Of a stretch of DNA of 6,121 bases, positions 6,101-6,121 are shown in pieces. Origin of the DNA: Caryophanales bacterium UBA3260 (lineage in GTDB: Bacteria > Bacillota_I > Bacilli_A > RF39 > UBA660); NCBI GenBank assembly GCA_002362595.1, contig DEUO01000016.1, forward strand, positions 438 through 6,558. Direction: 5' to 3'. Each line of letters starts with the position of its first letter. The stretch's first letter is position 1. Made by a program: the position numbers and the translations under genes. The notes below the pieces were generated by a model, which saw only the letters and a program-made list of their open reading frames with translations, ran no database searches and was not told the DNA's origin.

Positions 6101-6121
6101 GGTTCTTTGTCAAATAGTGTT
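6101..6121. mobile_element. Possible terminal inverted repeat of an IS element (ISL3-like), cut by the window edge
   Basis: The window's last 21 bases start GGTTCTTTGTCAAAT, which resembles from memory the GG(C/T)TCTTTG-type ends of ISL3-family elements. They begin 2 bp after the protease stop codon and lack the gene's own terminator. If real, the preceding 8 bases (6093-6100) would be the target duplication. The element itself would lie outside the window, so this is tentative. Confidence 0.35.

Noticed and set aside
1..6121. Mycoplasma-type code with TGA read as Trp
   Set aside because: All expected Trp positions (for example ESWHLRY, VPFWVV) are TGG, and every gene gives full domains under the standard code. 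With no TGA stop used it cannot be wholly excluded, but nothing requires it.
1..6121. CRISPR array, tRNA or rRNA genes
   Set aside because: No regularly spaced direct repeats or GC-rich RNA-gene-like segments were found; almost all of the window is coding.

Overview
The window is very AT-rich and reads cleanly in the standard bacterial code. All six genes end in TAA, Trp is TGG throughout, and no TGA is read through. Ribosome-binding sites of the AGGTGA/GGTGAT type, consensus TATAAT boxes, a CwlD-type amidase, a VanY/DUF5011 wall enzyme and a one-PDZ HtrA all point to a low-GC Gram-positive (Bacillota). An uncultured gut Bacilli/Erysipelotrichia-type lineage would fit, but that rank is a guess.

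Layout. Left part (1-2894, + strand): the 3' portion of a DUF5011 + VanY D,D-carboxypeptidase, open at the window's left edge; a hairpin that is probably a terminator; a CwlD-like N-acetylmuramoyl-L-alanine amidase; and a macro-domain protein of the protein-ADP-ribose hydrolase type with its own promoter. A bidirectional-looking hairpin then separates it from a convergent minus-strand gene (2924-3898) for a zinc-dependent phospholipase C-like protein. A 105-bp intergenic region with two facing extended -10 promoters drives that gene leftward and, rightward, an Abi_2/AbiF-like HEPN gene (4004-4945). The HEPN gene overlaps by 11 bp a membrane-anchored HtrA-like serine protease (4935-6098). The last 21 bases look like the terminal inverted repeat of an IS element, possibly ISL3 family.

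How the genes fit together. The first two genes are both extracytoplasmic peptidoglycan hydrolases, one trimming stem-peptide D-Ala and one cutting the MurNAc-L-Ala amide. HtrA adds envelope protein quality control, so the theme is mostly cell envelope housekeeping. The HEPN gene is the only defence-like component and is translationally coupled to the protease.

Most notable points. (1) The macro-domain protein keeps the family fold but has lost the catalytic Asn motif and the zinc-binding loop, so it is probably a pseudoenzyme or a reader. (2) The HEPN-protease overlapping operon leaves no room for a separate antitoxin gene. (3) A 13-bp perfect inverted repeat embeds both divergent -10 boxes. 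(4) The minus-strand gene uses CGN arginine codons where its neighbours use AGA. I do not see a clear-cut new multi-gene system. No stretch over 300 bases lacks a gene, and no tRNA, rRNA or CRISPR array is visible.
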